From positions 1,375,332 through 1,439,331 of the forward strand of contig CM022671.1 of assembly GCA_012295275.1 (NCBI GenBank): a DNA stretch of 64,000 nucleotides, given 5' to 3'. Source of the stretch: Chrysomallon squamiferum. Lineage: Eukaryota; Mollusca; Gastropoda; Neomphalida; Peltospiridae. Each line of letters opens with the position of its first letter. Position 1 is the first letter of the stretch. A program made the position numbers and the translations under genes. The notes beneath the pieces were generated by a model, which saw only the letters and a program-made list of their open reading frames with translations, was not told the origin of the DNA and made no database searches. Shown here in pieces: positions 31,346 to 43,143 of this stretch.

Positions 31346-31479
31346 TAATAATAACAGCTCCAACAACAGCACTAACAGTATTAGTAAGAATATCAGTAAT
31401 AACAACAGAAATAACAATACAGAAAATAAAGGTATCAATGTTTCGTTCTTGTTCTTACCAATATCATTATTATTATTGA

Positions 31480-31514
<35 letters not shown>

Positions 31515-31828
31515 GTAGTAGTAGTAGTAGTAGAAGTAGTAGTAGTATAATCATCATCATAACAGTAAAGATAATCAATGAAGGAATAACATTGTTTATT
31601 TAATATATTAAAAACAACACAATGTTTCTTGTTCTTTCATGTTGCTTTGTTTTCGTTGTTGTTTTTGTGAATCAGAACGTTTCTGTTGTTCAACATGTGC
31701 ATTGTTCAAACTTATAAATGATTTTAGTTTAACATATATTTACTTTTCTGAACTGTTGTTTCTTCATACCTCTTTTTCCAATCAGAAAACAGAATCATAA
31801 ATATTTTTTCGTTTTTGTTTCTCTTATG

Positions 31829-31871
<43 letters not shown>

Positions 31872-31978
31872 TTATTATATATTTTTTTATTTACTATTAT
31901 TTTTGTTATGGTTAATGTCATTCTTACTGCTAATATGAATCAGAATGTTTCCGTTGTTACTGGTTTCTTTTTGTATTT

Positions 31979-33875
31979 CTAATACTTAGGTGCTTCCTCG
32001 CTCGAATCTTCTTCCTTCTTCAGTTCCTCTTCAATTTGTGTTTCTTTGCTTTCTTCTTCAGCAATTTCTTCAACTAGCTCTTTGGCTTGTTCTTCTATAT
32101 CTTGTTTATTTTCTGCATCTGCTTCATTTATCTCTTCATCCATGCCCTCGGTCATTTCCTTCATACCTGCGTCAATCAAGGCATCAATAGTGTCTGCTGC
32201 TTTTATCAGAGCCTCGGCCGCCTCTGTTTGTTTCATCTGAGCCAGTACTTTACCTAACAGTCGCAAGTTGTCTGACATGTCGAGTAAGTCTTCGGGAGAT
32301 GGACCACTGTCATCACTTCCATCATCCATCATCCCATTCATATCATCATCATTATCATCTTCATCATCACTATCACCAATCATTTCTTCCAAAGAACTTA
32401 ACAAAGAATTCTCATCCATAGAACCATCATCCATGTCATCACCCGACATATCTTGAAGAGAACCTAGCAAAGAATTCTCATCTACATCTTCATCATCGTC
32501 CACATCAGCGCCATCATCCAAAATTAAAGCAGCCACAAGTAATTCCTCGTCGTCTACGCTGTCATCAGAATCATCCATGTCATCACCCATCATATCTGAC
32601 AAAGAACCTAACAAAGAATTCTCATCCATAACGTCACCGTCATCCATATCGTCACCATCATCGACATCATCACCATCATCCAGAATCAAAGCAGCTTCAA
32701 GTGTGTCCCCAAGTAATTCCTCGTCATCTCCGCCGTCATCGGAATCATTTACGTCTTCTAACAGTGTTTCCAACAGTTCTTCTACATCGTCATCATCAGC
32801 AGCAGCGTCTTCTAAATATACACAACATTACATCATTTAAATAATCAGTATAGGAATGAAGGAGAGTCAATTAAATGTGATACAATACTAACGTCAACTG
32901 TAATCCAAGAGAGGACGGCTTATAAAAATTTTTGAATCTTATACAAATACAAGTAAATATTTCTTATTTTTAGAAAACAAGATATCAATAAATTATATAT
33001 TTATTGAAGAGTTGGAATGGACCTTTTAAAAGTACCATTGGTAAGACAGGAATGCAAATATCTTCAGTTATTCATGCACTATAAACGTGTACGTTTTTCT
33101 TCCAGTCTGAACTTTCAAAATCAGAAATATTCCCATGGGACAAGCGCTAATAACTACTACACAACTAATGTTACGTTAAGTTTAAATCTGAAGTAATAAA
33201 TATTATAAATATTTTGAGAAAAAAAGCTTTGCCTTTTAACAGTTCAACTAACAGTTTCCCTACATCGACATGAGGAGCAGCGTGTTCTAATTAGACACAG
33301 CAACACAGATGTAACATCATTTAAATAATCAGTATAGGAATGAAGGAAAGTGGTACGTTAGTATTATTAATACTAACATTAAATGTAATCTAAGAGAGGA
33401 CGGCTTATAAAAACATTTTCAGTAGTGTAAAGCGTACATATAAAAATAAATGTTTCTTACTATTAGAAAAGAAGATCATAAATTATATATGTACTGAGGA
33501 GTAGGAATGGATCTTTTAAAAGTACCATTGGTAAGACAGGATTGCAAATATCTTCAGTTATTCATGCACTATAAACGTGTACGTTTTTCTTCCAGTCTGA
33601 ACTTTCAAAATCAGAAATATTCCCATGGGACAAGCGTTAATAAGTTCTACACAACTAATGTTACGTTAAGTTTAAATCTGAAGTAATAAATATCATAAAT
33701 ATTTTGAGAAAAAAGAGCTCAGTTTTTGAAACCAGCAAGAATATGAAAGATGAAATATTTTTATACAATTTAAGAAATAAAGAGAATTAATGGACTTACC
33801 CCCATCTTCCACCGTTATCCTGTAGGCGAAAGCTGTGGTTGCCAGGAGACACAGAAGGAAAATACAAAATCTCAT
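31979..33875 (-). CDS. AP1: acidic secreted protein, long form
   Basis: Exon 33875-33800 encodes a signal peptide (MRFCIFLLCLLATTAFA) and YRITVEDG in phase 1. Exon 32811-31979 encodes the rest, for 302 residues in total. The mature protein is very rich in Asp and Glu. Its first half holds internal repeats of a block DEELL..AALILDDG..DENSLLGSL. A conserved, probably helical core (SPEDLLDMSDNLRLLGKVLA; EAAEALIKAADTIDALIDAG) and a Glu/Lys-rich tail follow. There are no cysteines after the signal peptide and no EF-hand pattern. Such acidic secreted proteins often bind calcium, for example in mineral or mucus; that is inference. The start is fixed by CAG directly before ATG. A TATA box and 5'UTR exon lie upstream, and a 3'UTR exon lies beyond an (ATT)n-bearing intron. 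Confidence 0.88.
33226..33286 (-). pseudogene. Relic of an AP7-type exon start inside the AP1 intron
   Basis: On the minus strand TCTAATTAG is followed by AACACGCTGCTCCTCATGTC and more sequence matching the start of AP7 exon 2 (59189 onwards) for about 60 bp. It then breaks into a T-run without a donor. It marks the 5' copy of a tandem duplication of about 460 bp in this intron (about 32820-33236 versus 33296-33716). Confidence 0.65.
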
Positions 33876-34548
33876 CTGTAAGAAAGATATAACCTTTCTG
33901 TTTACTGGCTTGTTTATTAACCTGTGAATTAATTATTTCTTAACTCATTTACTCATTTTCAGTTTGAATTACGTTTATTTATTTGCTTGCTTCACTTACT
34001 TTATTGTTTAACTCTTATTTCTTCCGTTCCTTTGTTTTACTTATTTCATGATATCTTGTAAATTTATTTTTTGTTTATTTTTTGAAAGCAATGATTGTTT
34101 TCATGTTTATCTAATGGTACGTGTATAATAAGGTTACGGTACAGCTATCAAGAGTGTCACGTGTACTATGACGTCACATTTCCAATGTTAAGTGGTAAAA
34201 TGATGGCTTTGAAATGTTTAGTGATTACTCGTTCAAAACAATTTAAACATAAATCACTGTATGAACGTGTATATAACATTCTATTAATTAATCATTACTT
34301 ACAAAATTATTTTTACAATTTCGACATTAGAGAAATACAGGACATGTCTACAAAGAACTGTTTTTAAACTATTAACGTTTTGATCTATGAAATATTGGTA
34401 CAAAACTTTTAAAAGGCGAAACGCTCCTATTATAATAATTCACGAAATATTATTGACATATTTAACTTTAAAAATTTAGTTTTCATTCGAATAAAATAAA
34501 ATAATTTAACTCAGAAACATTTATGAACTGAGATAAAAATTAAATTAC

Positions 34549-34628
34549 CTTGTTTGTTCAAGTAGGGTGCTGTATTGTTCCTGGTTCTACAGAGAATGAT
34601 GTTTGATCTTAGATGTTGTCTTTTTATA
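34549..34628 (-). promoter_or_regulatory. AP1 TATA box and 5'UTR exon
   Basis: TATAAAA on the minus strand at 34628-34622. A non-coding exon starts roughly 30 bp downstream and ends at 34549 with CAAACAAG/GTAATT. The same TATA-to-donor block is found before every AP gene. Confidence 0.7.
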
Positions 34629-34744
34629 ATAACTAACATGCTAATTAGCTAACAGCTGCTTGTCGTAATGAATTCAAACCGAATATACAATGAGAAATTT
34701 TACATATATTTTACATTGGTCAGATAATTTATGTTCAGAATACA

Positions 34745-34845
34745 CCTTTCTGATTTTAGAATTAGATTACAGCTTTGTAATTTTAGAATTAGATTACAAC
34801 TTTGTAATTTTAGGATTAGATTACAGCTTTGTAATTTTATTATTG
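34745..34845. repeat. 27-bp promoter-proximal tandem repeat (AP1)
   Basis: Three copies of a unit like TTAGATTACAGCTTTGTAAT, located 120-220 bp upstream of the AP1 TATA box. The unit carries a TTACA/TGTAA dyad. Confidence 0.8.
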
Positions 34846-34909
34846 TTACTGCTACTTTACAATAACTGTTTAGATATGCCATTATATTATTAATATCTTG
34901 ACATGTATG

Positions 34910-34953
<44 letters not shown>

Positions 34954-35444
34954 TTGTACGCATGCTTGAATATATACTGTTTCTGCTTGTATGGTATACA
35001 TACAAAAAGACATGTTTACATATTTATTGCATCAAGTGAGAGTATATATACTAACATATATCTGTCTACTGCTGCACCACTTTTTACAGTTCCTGCGTCC
35101 CTAAGTTAACCAGTGAGAAAGTTAGTTGTTGTTATTTTAAATGACTGGTTTTGTTTCTGTTGATTTTCAGTTGTCCACTTTTAAATGAATAATAATATTA
35201 CTATTATTAGTACTACTGTTTCATTAGCAAACATAAAACACAACATGAAAATACAATGGAAACACGTATGCATGTATGCATGGACTATGAAACAAAAATA
35301 TAATCTAATCCTAAAATCATAAGGATCTAATCTGACCAACATAAATTATCTGACCAATGAAAAATATATGTAAAATTTCTCATTGTGTATTCGGTTTGAA
35401 TTTATTACGACAAGCAGCTGTTAGTTAATTAGCATGTTAGTTAT

Positions 35445-35525
35445 TATAAAAAAAGACAACATCTAAGATAAAACATCATTCTCTGTACAACCAGGAACAA
35501 TACAACACCTACTTCAACGAACAAG
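35445..35525 (+). promoter_or_regulatory. AP2 TATA box and 5'UTR exon
   Basis: TATAAAA at 35445-35451; the non-coding first exon ends at 35525 (ACGAACAAG/GTAATA). It is homologous to the other AP promoters (TTAGCATGTTAGTTAT just upstream of the TATA). Confidence 0.7.
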
Positions 35526-35688
35526 GTAATATAAAATTTTATTTGAGCAGATCAAATACATGTGTATGTATATATATATATATATTATTATTATTTAATG
35601 ATTCTAAAGAAAACGAAACATTTAAGAGTTAAAAATACAAAAAACAAACTAATAAATGTAAATGTTATGTTTATGTTTATATTTACAG

Positions 35689-37146
35689 ATGAAAGCTTGT
35701 ATTTTCCTTCTGTGTATTTTGGCAACAACAGCTTTAGGCTACAGGGTAAAGCGGACGGTAGAGGTAATTCTGTTTATCTCACCAGTTGAATCAAAATATT
35801 TCATCCATTAATTCTGTTTATCTCACCAGTTGTATCAAAATATTTCTTCCATTAATTCTGTTCATCTCACCAGTTGTATCAAAATATTTCTTCCATTAAT
35901 TCTGTTCATCTCACCAGTTGTATCAAAATATTTCTTCCATTAATTCTGTTTATCTCACAAGTTGTATCAAAATATTTCATTCATTAATTCTGTTTATTTC
36001 ACCAGTTGTATCAAAATATTTCATCCATTGGTTCTGTTTATCTCACCAGTTGTATCAAAATATTTCTTCCATTAATTCTGTTTATTTCCATAATTGTATC
36101 AAAATATTTCTTCCATTAATTCTGTTTATTTCCATAATTGTATCAAAATATTTCTTCCATTAATTCTGTTTATTTCACCAATTGTATCAAAATATTTCAT
36201 CCATTGATTCTGTTTATTTCATCAGTTGTATCAAAATATTTCATCTGTCTCTTAGATTCTCTTATTTATATGTATCAAAATATTTCATCTGTCCTTAGAT
36301 TCTCTTATTTATATGTAGAAATAGTGGTTTTTAAAAGATCCATTCATTATTATAGATAGAGAGAAACATAGATAGATATTAGTCCGGATGTTTCCATTAC
36401 AGACCTAGAAATGATATTTTTCTAAAATATCCATTCATATATGTATATAGATTCAAAAAAGATAGATTTTAGATAGATAATAGATAGATCCTATCTTTGA
36501 TTAGATAAATTAGATAGATATTAAGATTTTCTTTTCTAATTGTAAGGAACATGATTTAAAATTCTTTAACTGAAAGGTTTTATCTAAATGGTGTTACAAC
36601 TAAAATGTTTTGTATATTTAGGAAAGTGGTGATGATGTTGACGGCGTAGACGACGAGGAATTACTTGTGGCTGCTTTAATTTTGGATGACGGCGATGATG
36701 TGGATGATGATGACGATGTAGATGAGGATTCTTTGGAAGAAATGATGGGTGATGATGATGATGAAGATGATAATGATGATGATATGAATGGGATGATGGA
36801 CGATGGAAGTGATGACAGTGATCCATCTCCCGAAGACTTACTCGACATGTCAGACAACTTGCGACTGTTAGGTAAAGTACTGGCTCAGATGAAACAAACA
36901 GAGGCGGCCGAGGCTCTGATAAAAGCAGCAGACACCATTGATGCCTTGATTGACGCAGGTATGAAGGAAATGACCGAGGGCATGGACGAAGAGATAAATG
37001 AAGCAGATGCAGAAAATAAACAAGATATAGAAGAACAAGCAAAAGAGGTAGTTGAAGAAATTGCTGAAGAAGAAAGCGAAGAAACACAAATTGAAGAGGA
37101 ACTGAAGAATGAAGAAGATTCGAGCGAGGAAGCACCTAAGTATTAG
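35689..37146 (+). CDS. AP2: acidic secreted protein with dibasic site
   Basis: Exon 35689-35763 (25 codons, phase 0, donor GTAATT) encodes the signal peptide MKACIFLLCILATTALG and YRVKRTVE; Lys21-Arg22 is a likely furin-type cleavage site. Exon 36622-37146 (acceptor TATATTTAG) encodes the rest, for 199 residues ending KY at TAG 37144-37146. Residues 26-96 are almost all Asp, Glu and Gly with Met. Residues 97-144 form the conserved helical core (SDNLRLLGKVLAQMKQTEAA). The tail is Glu-rich. A 3'UTR intron starts at 37198 (GTAAGA, 51 nt after the stop) and the last non-coding exon begins at 37500, with AATAAA at 37592. The gene is divergent from AP1. A secreted calcium-binding role is inferred from charge only. 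Confidence 0.9.
35764..36250 (+). repeat. 43-bp intron minisatellite (AP2)
   Basis: About 11 copies of a unit with ATTAATTCTGTTTATCTCAC then CAGTTGTATCAAAATATTTC. The array starts right at the splice donor: the first unit carries GTAATTCTGTTTATC. The same repeat fills intron 1 of AP3-AP6; AP1 and AP7 have only a single diverged unit. Confidence 0.9.
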
Positions 37147-37281
37147 AAATACAAAAAGAAACCAATAACAACGGAAACATTCTGATTCATATTAACAGTA
37201 AGAATGACATTAACCATAAAAAAAATAATAGTAAATAAAAAAAAAAAAAAAAAAAAAATAATAATAATAATAATAATAATA

Positions 37282-37337
<56 letters not shown>

Positions 37338-37620
37338 CAATAATAATAATAGTAAGAGGAACAAAAACGAAAAAACATTTATGATTCTGTTTTCTGTATT
37401 TTTGTTCTGTTTTTACTGCTACCATTCTTACTGTCTTACTAATTCTGTTAGTGCTGTTGCTTTGGTTGTTGTTGTTATTATTGTTATATTTTGTTTCAGA
37501 TGTAGATGACGTGACCACACCGCAGTACCACACAAAGCAGAAAGAATCTTGAACATACTCGTCTAGCCCACTCAAGTTTAATCTTATCTTGAATAAATAT
37601 TATTTTAAGAAATCATAATT
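37147..37620 (+). other. AP2 3'UTR, intron and terminal exon
   Basis: Donor 37198, an intron with poly(A) and (AAT)n repeats at about 37235-37350, acceptor TTTGTTTCAG, and a terminal exon from 37500 starting ATGTAGATGACGTGACC. AATAAA at 37592-37597. Confidence 0.65.
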
Positions 37621-38930
37621 GGTTGTTTGTTTCTAAAATTCCTGTGTTGTGTCTCTTTCATCAAATAAATGTAAAGAATTTATTTTTGTATAAGAAATTA
37701 CCTTTCCCATGATTGCTAATGGTTGAGATTCTTCGAGAAAGAGAAAAGTAGAGAAACGAAAGAATACTTTGATGACAAACGTCTTTGTAGAATCATTCAA
37801 ACGAAGATGCAAGAATAAGTACTTATTTAGCAGCACTGCTAGAAGTAGTAGTAGTAGTACTTTACTATTAAAAGTAATGGAATCAGAAGTTATATGTAAT
37901 ATGGTCATTATGATGAGATGATAATGATGATGTTGATATTAAGGTCATGATAACAAACAAATGTTTTAAACGTGACTAATTTCTGCTTTGCTCTGCATTG
38001 TCCAAAAGACAGAGGTTTACACGATGACGGCTCTGAAACAGTCAGACTGAAAAGAAGCAACCCGTGTTAGGTCGATCGTGCGTTTCTTCTCTTCATATAT
38101 TCGTTATTCTTGGCTGTCACTGTGGAGTCACAGTCGTAGAGGTAAAACTTGTGATACTGGGACGTTAGATGCAAAAGAGTTAACAAAGTTAAATAAAAAA
38201 TGAATCATTTATGAAAGGAAATCAAGAGATTTTATTGTATTAATCTATTTTAATTTATTTTATTTTATTTTTTTTTTTTTTTTAGTTATAAATTTAGAGT
38301 AAAAGAATTACAGAATTAGAAAAAAGAATAAAGGATGAAGATATTTCTGATGATCGCTCATTATAAAGCTGCTGATGCCTCTGAAACAGAACGTTTTGTT
38401 GTTGATGATAATAATCCTCAACTTTTGAGAATATGAGAATATTAAATTTCAGAGATATATACTACAAAGGAACATGGAAGAAAAGAAAGAAAAATTTATA
38501 ATAATAATAATAATAATAATTTTTTTTTTTATTTTTTTTTTTTTGTTTTTCAATAATGAAAGAAACTGCTAAGTACCATTTTTCTGTCAAAGTGTTCATG
38601 AGTTTCCTAAATTACTTGACTCTAAACAGCTGGTAGAATAATTTATTGTAACAACAACAACAACAATAACAAAAGCAATAATAATAATACTAATAATACT
38701 AATACTAGTAATAAAAATAATCATAATCATAATAATAATAATTATTATTATACACGACTGTTTCCACTGCTGTACATAGCATAGAAATTAACTGGCAAAT
38801 ATAAATATTTAAGAATAACGAAATAATAATAATAATAATACTAATAACAGTGTAAATGTGATATTACTACAATACTATAATATTGTAATCAATTTCAGTT
38901 GTTCACGTGAATACCACATTTAGATTATTA
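37621..38930. other. Spacer after AP2 with family relics
   Basis: Holds AT-rich repeats and, at about 38140-38175, a stretch GATACTGGGACGTTAGATGC similar to the minus-strand micro-exon at 61606-61623 but without working splice sites. About 38690-38820 is the reverse complement of 43810-43930. No intact gene. Confidence 0.5.
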
Positions 38931-39049
38931 AATGATTATTTCCTATGAAAACACTGTGATGTCTCCTAATTGTGTGCTAAATGTGTGTGGTTGTTTTATT
39001 AATGTTTTTTCACCAACATTAATGGGTAATCCAAGAACGCTGTTAAAAG

Positions 39050-40222
39050 TATGTACGATGTCACGTATATTACAAAGGTCTCTGTTTAAACAGTTTGTTA
39101 TGAATCATTATATTTGATGTCACGTATATTACAAAGGTCTCTGTTTAAACAGTTTGTTATGAATCATTATATTTGATGTGATATCACGTATATTACAAAG
39201 GTCTCTGTTTAAACAGTTTGTTATGAATCATTATATTTGATGTCACGTATATTACAAAGGTCTCTGTTTAAACAGTTTGTTATGAATCATTATATTTGAT
39301 GTCACGTATATTACAAAGGTCTCTGTTTAAACAGTTTGTTATGAATCATTATATTTGATGTGATATCACGTATATTACAAAGGTCTCTGTTTAAACAGTT
39401 TGTTATGAATCATTATATTTGATGTCACGTATATTACAAAGGTCTCTGTTTAAACAGTTTGTTATGAATCATTATATTTGATATCACGTATATTACAAAG
39501 TTCTGTTTAAACAGTTTGTTATGAATCATTATATTTAATGTGATATCACGTATATTACAAAGGTCTCTGTTTAAACAGTTTGTTAAGAATCATTATATTT
39601 AATGTGATATCACGTATATTTCAAAGGTCTCTGTTTAAACAGTTTGTTATGAATCATTATATTTGATGTGATATCACGTATATTACAAAGGTCTCTGTTT
39701 AAACAGTTTGTTATGAATCATAATATTTGATGTCACATATATTACAAAGGTCTCTGTTCAAACAGTTTGTTATGAATCATTATATTTGATGTGATATCAC
39801 GTATATTACAAAGTTCTGTTTAAACAGTTTGTTATGAATCATTATATTTAATGTGATATCACGTATATTACAAAGGTCTCTGTTTAAACAGTTTGTTATG
39901 AATCATTATATTTGATGTCACATATATTACAAAGGTCTCTGTTTAAACAGTTTGTTATGAATCATTATATTTAATGTGATATCACGTATATTACATAGGT
40001 CTCTGTTTAAACAGTTTGTTATGAATCATTATATTTGATGTCACGTATATTACAAAGGTCTCTGTTTAAACAGTTTGTTATGAATCATTATATTTAATGT
40101 GATATCACGTATATTACAAAGGTCTCTGTTTAAACAGTTTGTTATGAATCATTATATTTGATGTGATATCACGTATATTACAAAGGTCTCTGTTTAAACA
40201 GTTTGTTATGAATCATTATATT
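39050..40222. repeat. Minisatellite array 1 (about 59-66 bp unit)
   Basis: About 19 units of the form TGTCACGTATATTACAAAGG, TCTCTGTTTAAACAGTTTGT and TATGAATCATTATATTTGA. Some units carry an extra TGTGATA. Each contains the 12-bp palindrome CTGTTTAAACAG. Confidence 0.92.
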
Positions 40223-40939
40223 TTCCGGATTTATTTATTTTAATCTTTTGACGAAAAAAACGGAATGAGCCAACACGAGAGAGAGAGATGGGCAAAAAGA
40301 AGAAGAAAAAGAGAGAGAGACCGAGAGTGAATGAAGACGGGAGAAAGGGAGAAAGAAACGAAAGGAGAGAATGAAACAGAATGAGATAGAAAGAACAACA
40401 AAAAAAGAAGCGAAGAAATAGGAAAAGGAGAGAAATCGGGAAAGAGAAAACGAGAAAGAGAAAAACGAGAATGTGAGAGGAATTTATGTTTTAACACTAA
40501 ATGTTTTACTCAACTTGTTTTCATTCAGAAACTTTACAAAAAAGACTTTTATTAACTATAATTTGAAAATTATGTGTATGAATGAAACAGAAATATGAAT
40601 GTTGGGCTAATTTTGATACATCTCAACAAACGGACCTATTATCTGATCAATATGATTCTAATGTATTATATGTCTTTCTAAGTCAGTTAATAAAATATGT
40701 TAAAATTATACTTTCACTATTGTAAACTGCCGAATCTAACAGCGGAAAAACTCGAAAATACATGATTTTTATTAGTATCTGAATTCTTTTTCATCAAAGT
40801 ATTCTTTCGTTTCTCTACTTTTCTATTTCTCGAAGAATTTGAGTCATTAGCAAAAATAAATTCTTTTGCGTCATTTGATGAAAGAGACACGAAACTGGAA
40901 TTTTAGAAACAAACAACCAACTATGATTTCTTAAAATAA
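40223..40939. other. GA-rich spacer before the AP3 3' end
   Basis: Begins CCGGATTTATTTATTTTAATC, then purine-rich GAGA/GAAA sequence to about 40480, then unique-looking AT-rich DNA. The same spacer follows the other arrays at 45181, 49926 and 53691. Confidence 0.6.
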
Positions 40940-41039
40940 TTTTTATTCAAGATAAGATTAAACTTGAGTGGTCTAGACGAGTATGTTCAAGATTCTTTCT
41001 GCTTTGTGTGGTACTGCGGTGTGGTCACGTCATCTACAT
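40940..41039 (-). other. AP3 3'UTR terminal exon
   Basis: On the minus strand TTTGTTTCAG precedes ATGTAGATGACGTGACCACA at 41039; AATAAA lies at 40947-40942. Confidence 0.6.
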
Positions 41040-41327
41040 CTGAAACAAAATATAACAATAATAACAACAACAACCAAAGCAACAGCACTAACACAATTAG
41101 TAAGACAGTAAAAATGGTAGCAGTAAAAACAGAACAAAAATACAGAAAACAGAATCACAAATGTTTTTTCGTTTTTGTTCCTATTATTATTATTATTATT
41201 ATCATTATTATTATTTATTTATTTATTTTTATTTTTATTTACTGTTATTTTTTGTTATGGTTAATGTCATTCTTACTGTTAATATGAATCAGAATGTTTC
41301 CGTTGTTATTGGTTTCTTTTTGTATTT

Positions 41328-42927
41328 CTAATACTTAGGTGCTTCCTCGCTCGAATCTTCTTCATTCTTCAGTTCCTCTTCAATTTGTGTTTCTTCGCTT
41401 TCTTCTTCGGCAATTTCTTCAACTAGCTCTTTCGCTTGTTCTTCTATATCTTGTTTATTTTCTGCATCTGCTTCATTTATCTCTTCGTCCATGCCCTCGG
41501 TCATTTCCTTCATACCTGCGTCAATGAAGGCATCAATAGTGTCTGCTGCTTTTATCAGAGCCTCGGCCGCCTCTGTTTGTTTCATCTGAGCCAGTACTTT
41601 ACCTAACAGTCGCAAGTTGTCTGACATGTCGAGTAAGTCTTCGGGAGATGGACCACTGTCATCACTTCCATCGTCCATCATCCCATTCATATCATCATCA
41701 TTATCATCTTCATCATCATCATCACCCATCATTTCTTCCAAAGAATCCTCATCTACATCGTCATCATCATCCACATCATCGCCGTCATCCAAAATTAAAG
41801 CAGCCACAAGTAATTCCTCGTCGTCTACGCCGTCAACATCATCACCACTTTCCTAAATATACAAAACATTTTAGTTGTAACACCATTTAAAAAATCAGTT
41901 CAAGAATAAATGAGCGAATGTGACAATACTCTTAATAACATGTAATTTGTTATAATCAAAGATAGGACCTCTTATTAAAAACATTTGAATTATGCGCATA
42001 CATATTCCTTATTATTAGAAAAGAAAATCTATCTATCTATCTATCTGTCTATCTATATACATATATGAATGGATCTTTTAAAAGCACCATTTCTGGGTCA
42101 GTAAGAGACAGATGAAATATTTTGATACAATTGGTGAAAAAAACAAAATCAATGGATGAAATATTTTGATACAACTGGTGAGATAAACAGAATTAATGGA
42201 AGAATATTTTGATACAATTGGTGAAATAAACAGAATTAATGGATGAATATTTTGATACAACTGGTGAGATGAACAGAATTAATGGAAGAAATATTTTGAT
42301 ACAATTGGTGAAATGAACAGAATTAATTGATGAAATATTTTGATACAACTGGTGAGATAAACAGAATTAATGGATGAAATATTTTGATACAACTGGTGAG
42401 ATAAACAGAATTAATGGAAGAAATATTTTGATACAACTGGTGAGATAAACAGAATTAATGGAAGAAATATTTTGATACAATTGGTGAAATGAACAGAATT
42501 AATGGAAGAATATTTTGATACAATTGGTGAAATAAACAGAATTAATGGATGAATATTTTGATACAACTGGTGAGATGAACAGAATTAATGGAAGAAATAT
42601 TTTGATACAATTGGTGAAATGAACAGAATTAATTGATGAAATATTTTGATACAACTGGTGAGATAAACAGAATTAATGGATGAAATATTTTGATACAACT
42701 GGTGAGATAAACAGAATTAATGGAAGAAATATTTTGATACAACTGGTGAGATAAACAGAATTAATGGAAGAAATATTTTGATACAATTGGTGAAATGAAC
42801 AGAATTAATGGAAGAAATATTTTGATACAACTGGTGAGATAAACAGAATTACCTCTATCGTCCGCTTTACCCTGTAGCCTAAAGCTGTTGTTGCCAAAAT
42901 ACACAGAAGGAAAATACAAGTTTTCAT
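41328..42927 (-). CDS. AP3: acidic secreted protein with dibasic site
   Basis: Exon 42927-42853 encodes the signal peptide MKTCIFLLCILATTALG and YRVKRTIE (phase 0). Exon 41852-41328 is 525 bp and ends at the minus-strand TAG, giving 199 residues. It differs from AP2 at a few sites (GPSPED instead of DPSPED; IDAFIDAG; AKELVEEIAEE). The layout is the same: acidic tract, helical core, Glu-rich tail, no cysteines after the signal. It is convergent with AP2 across minisatellite array 1. Its promoter and signal exon are almost identical to those of AP4, while its acidic exon is not, which points to exchange within intron 1. Confidence 0.9.
42110..42852 (-). repeat. 43-bp intron minisatellite (AP3)
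   Basis: About 17 units, the longest of the intron-1 arrays. Units differ by ACTGGTGAGAT versus ATTGGTGAAAT types, in blocks. Confidence 0.9.
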
Positions 42928-43064
42928 CTGAAAATATAAACATAAACATAACATTTACATTTATTACTTTGTTTTTTGGTATTTTTAACTCTTAAATGTT
43001 TCGTTTTCTTAAATGGTTATATATATATATATATCTGATCTGCTAAAATAAAATTTTATATTAC

Positions 43065-43143
43065 CTTTTTCGTTCAAGTAGGTGCTGTGTTGTTCCTGGT
43101 TGTACAGAGAATATCGTTTTATCTTAGTTGTAGTCTTTATATA
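43065..43143 (-). promoter_or_regulatory. AP3 TATA box and 5'UTR exon
   Basis: TATATAAA at 43143-43136 on the minus strand; the non-coding exon ends at 43065 before GTAATA. Confidence 0.7.

Noticed and set aside
31990-32840. Ser-rich, Leu/Phe-rich and His-rich open frames antisense to the AP acidic exons (also around 36600, 41640, 46450, 51070 and 55600)
   Set aside because: The complement of GAT/GAA codon runs stays open automatically. Splice sites, signal exons and conservation support only the acidic frame.
39050-40222. CRISPR-like appearance of regularly repeated 59-bp units
   Set aside because: Units are contiguous with no unique spacers and the genome is eukaryotic; these are minisatellites.
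40964-41287. Open frame starting MSGLDEYVQDSFCF, repeated near 45976, 50703, 37575 and 56477
   Set aside because: It is antisense to the AP 3'UTR terminal exon and runs into simple repeats. Its conservation follows from recent duplication.
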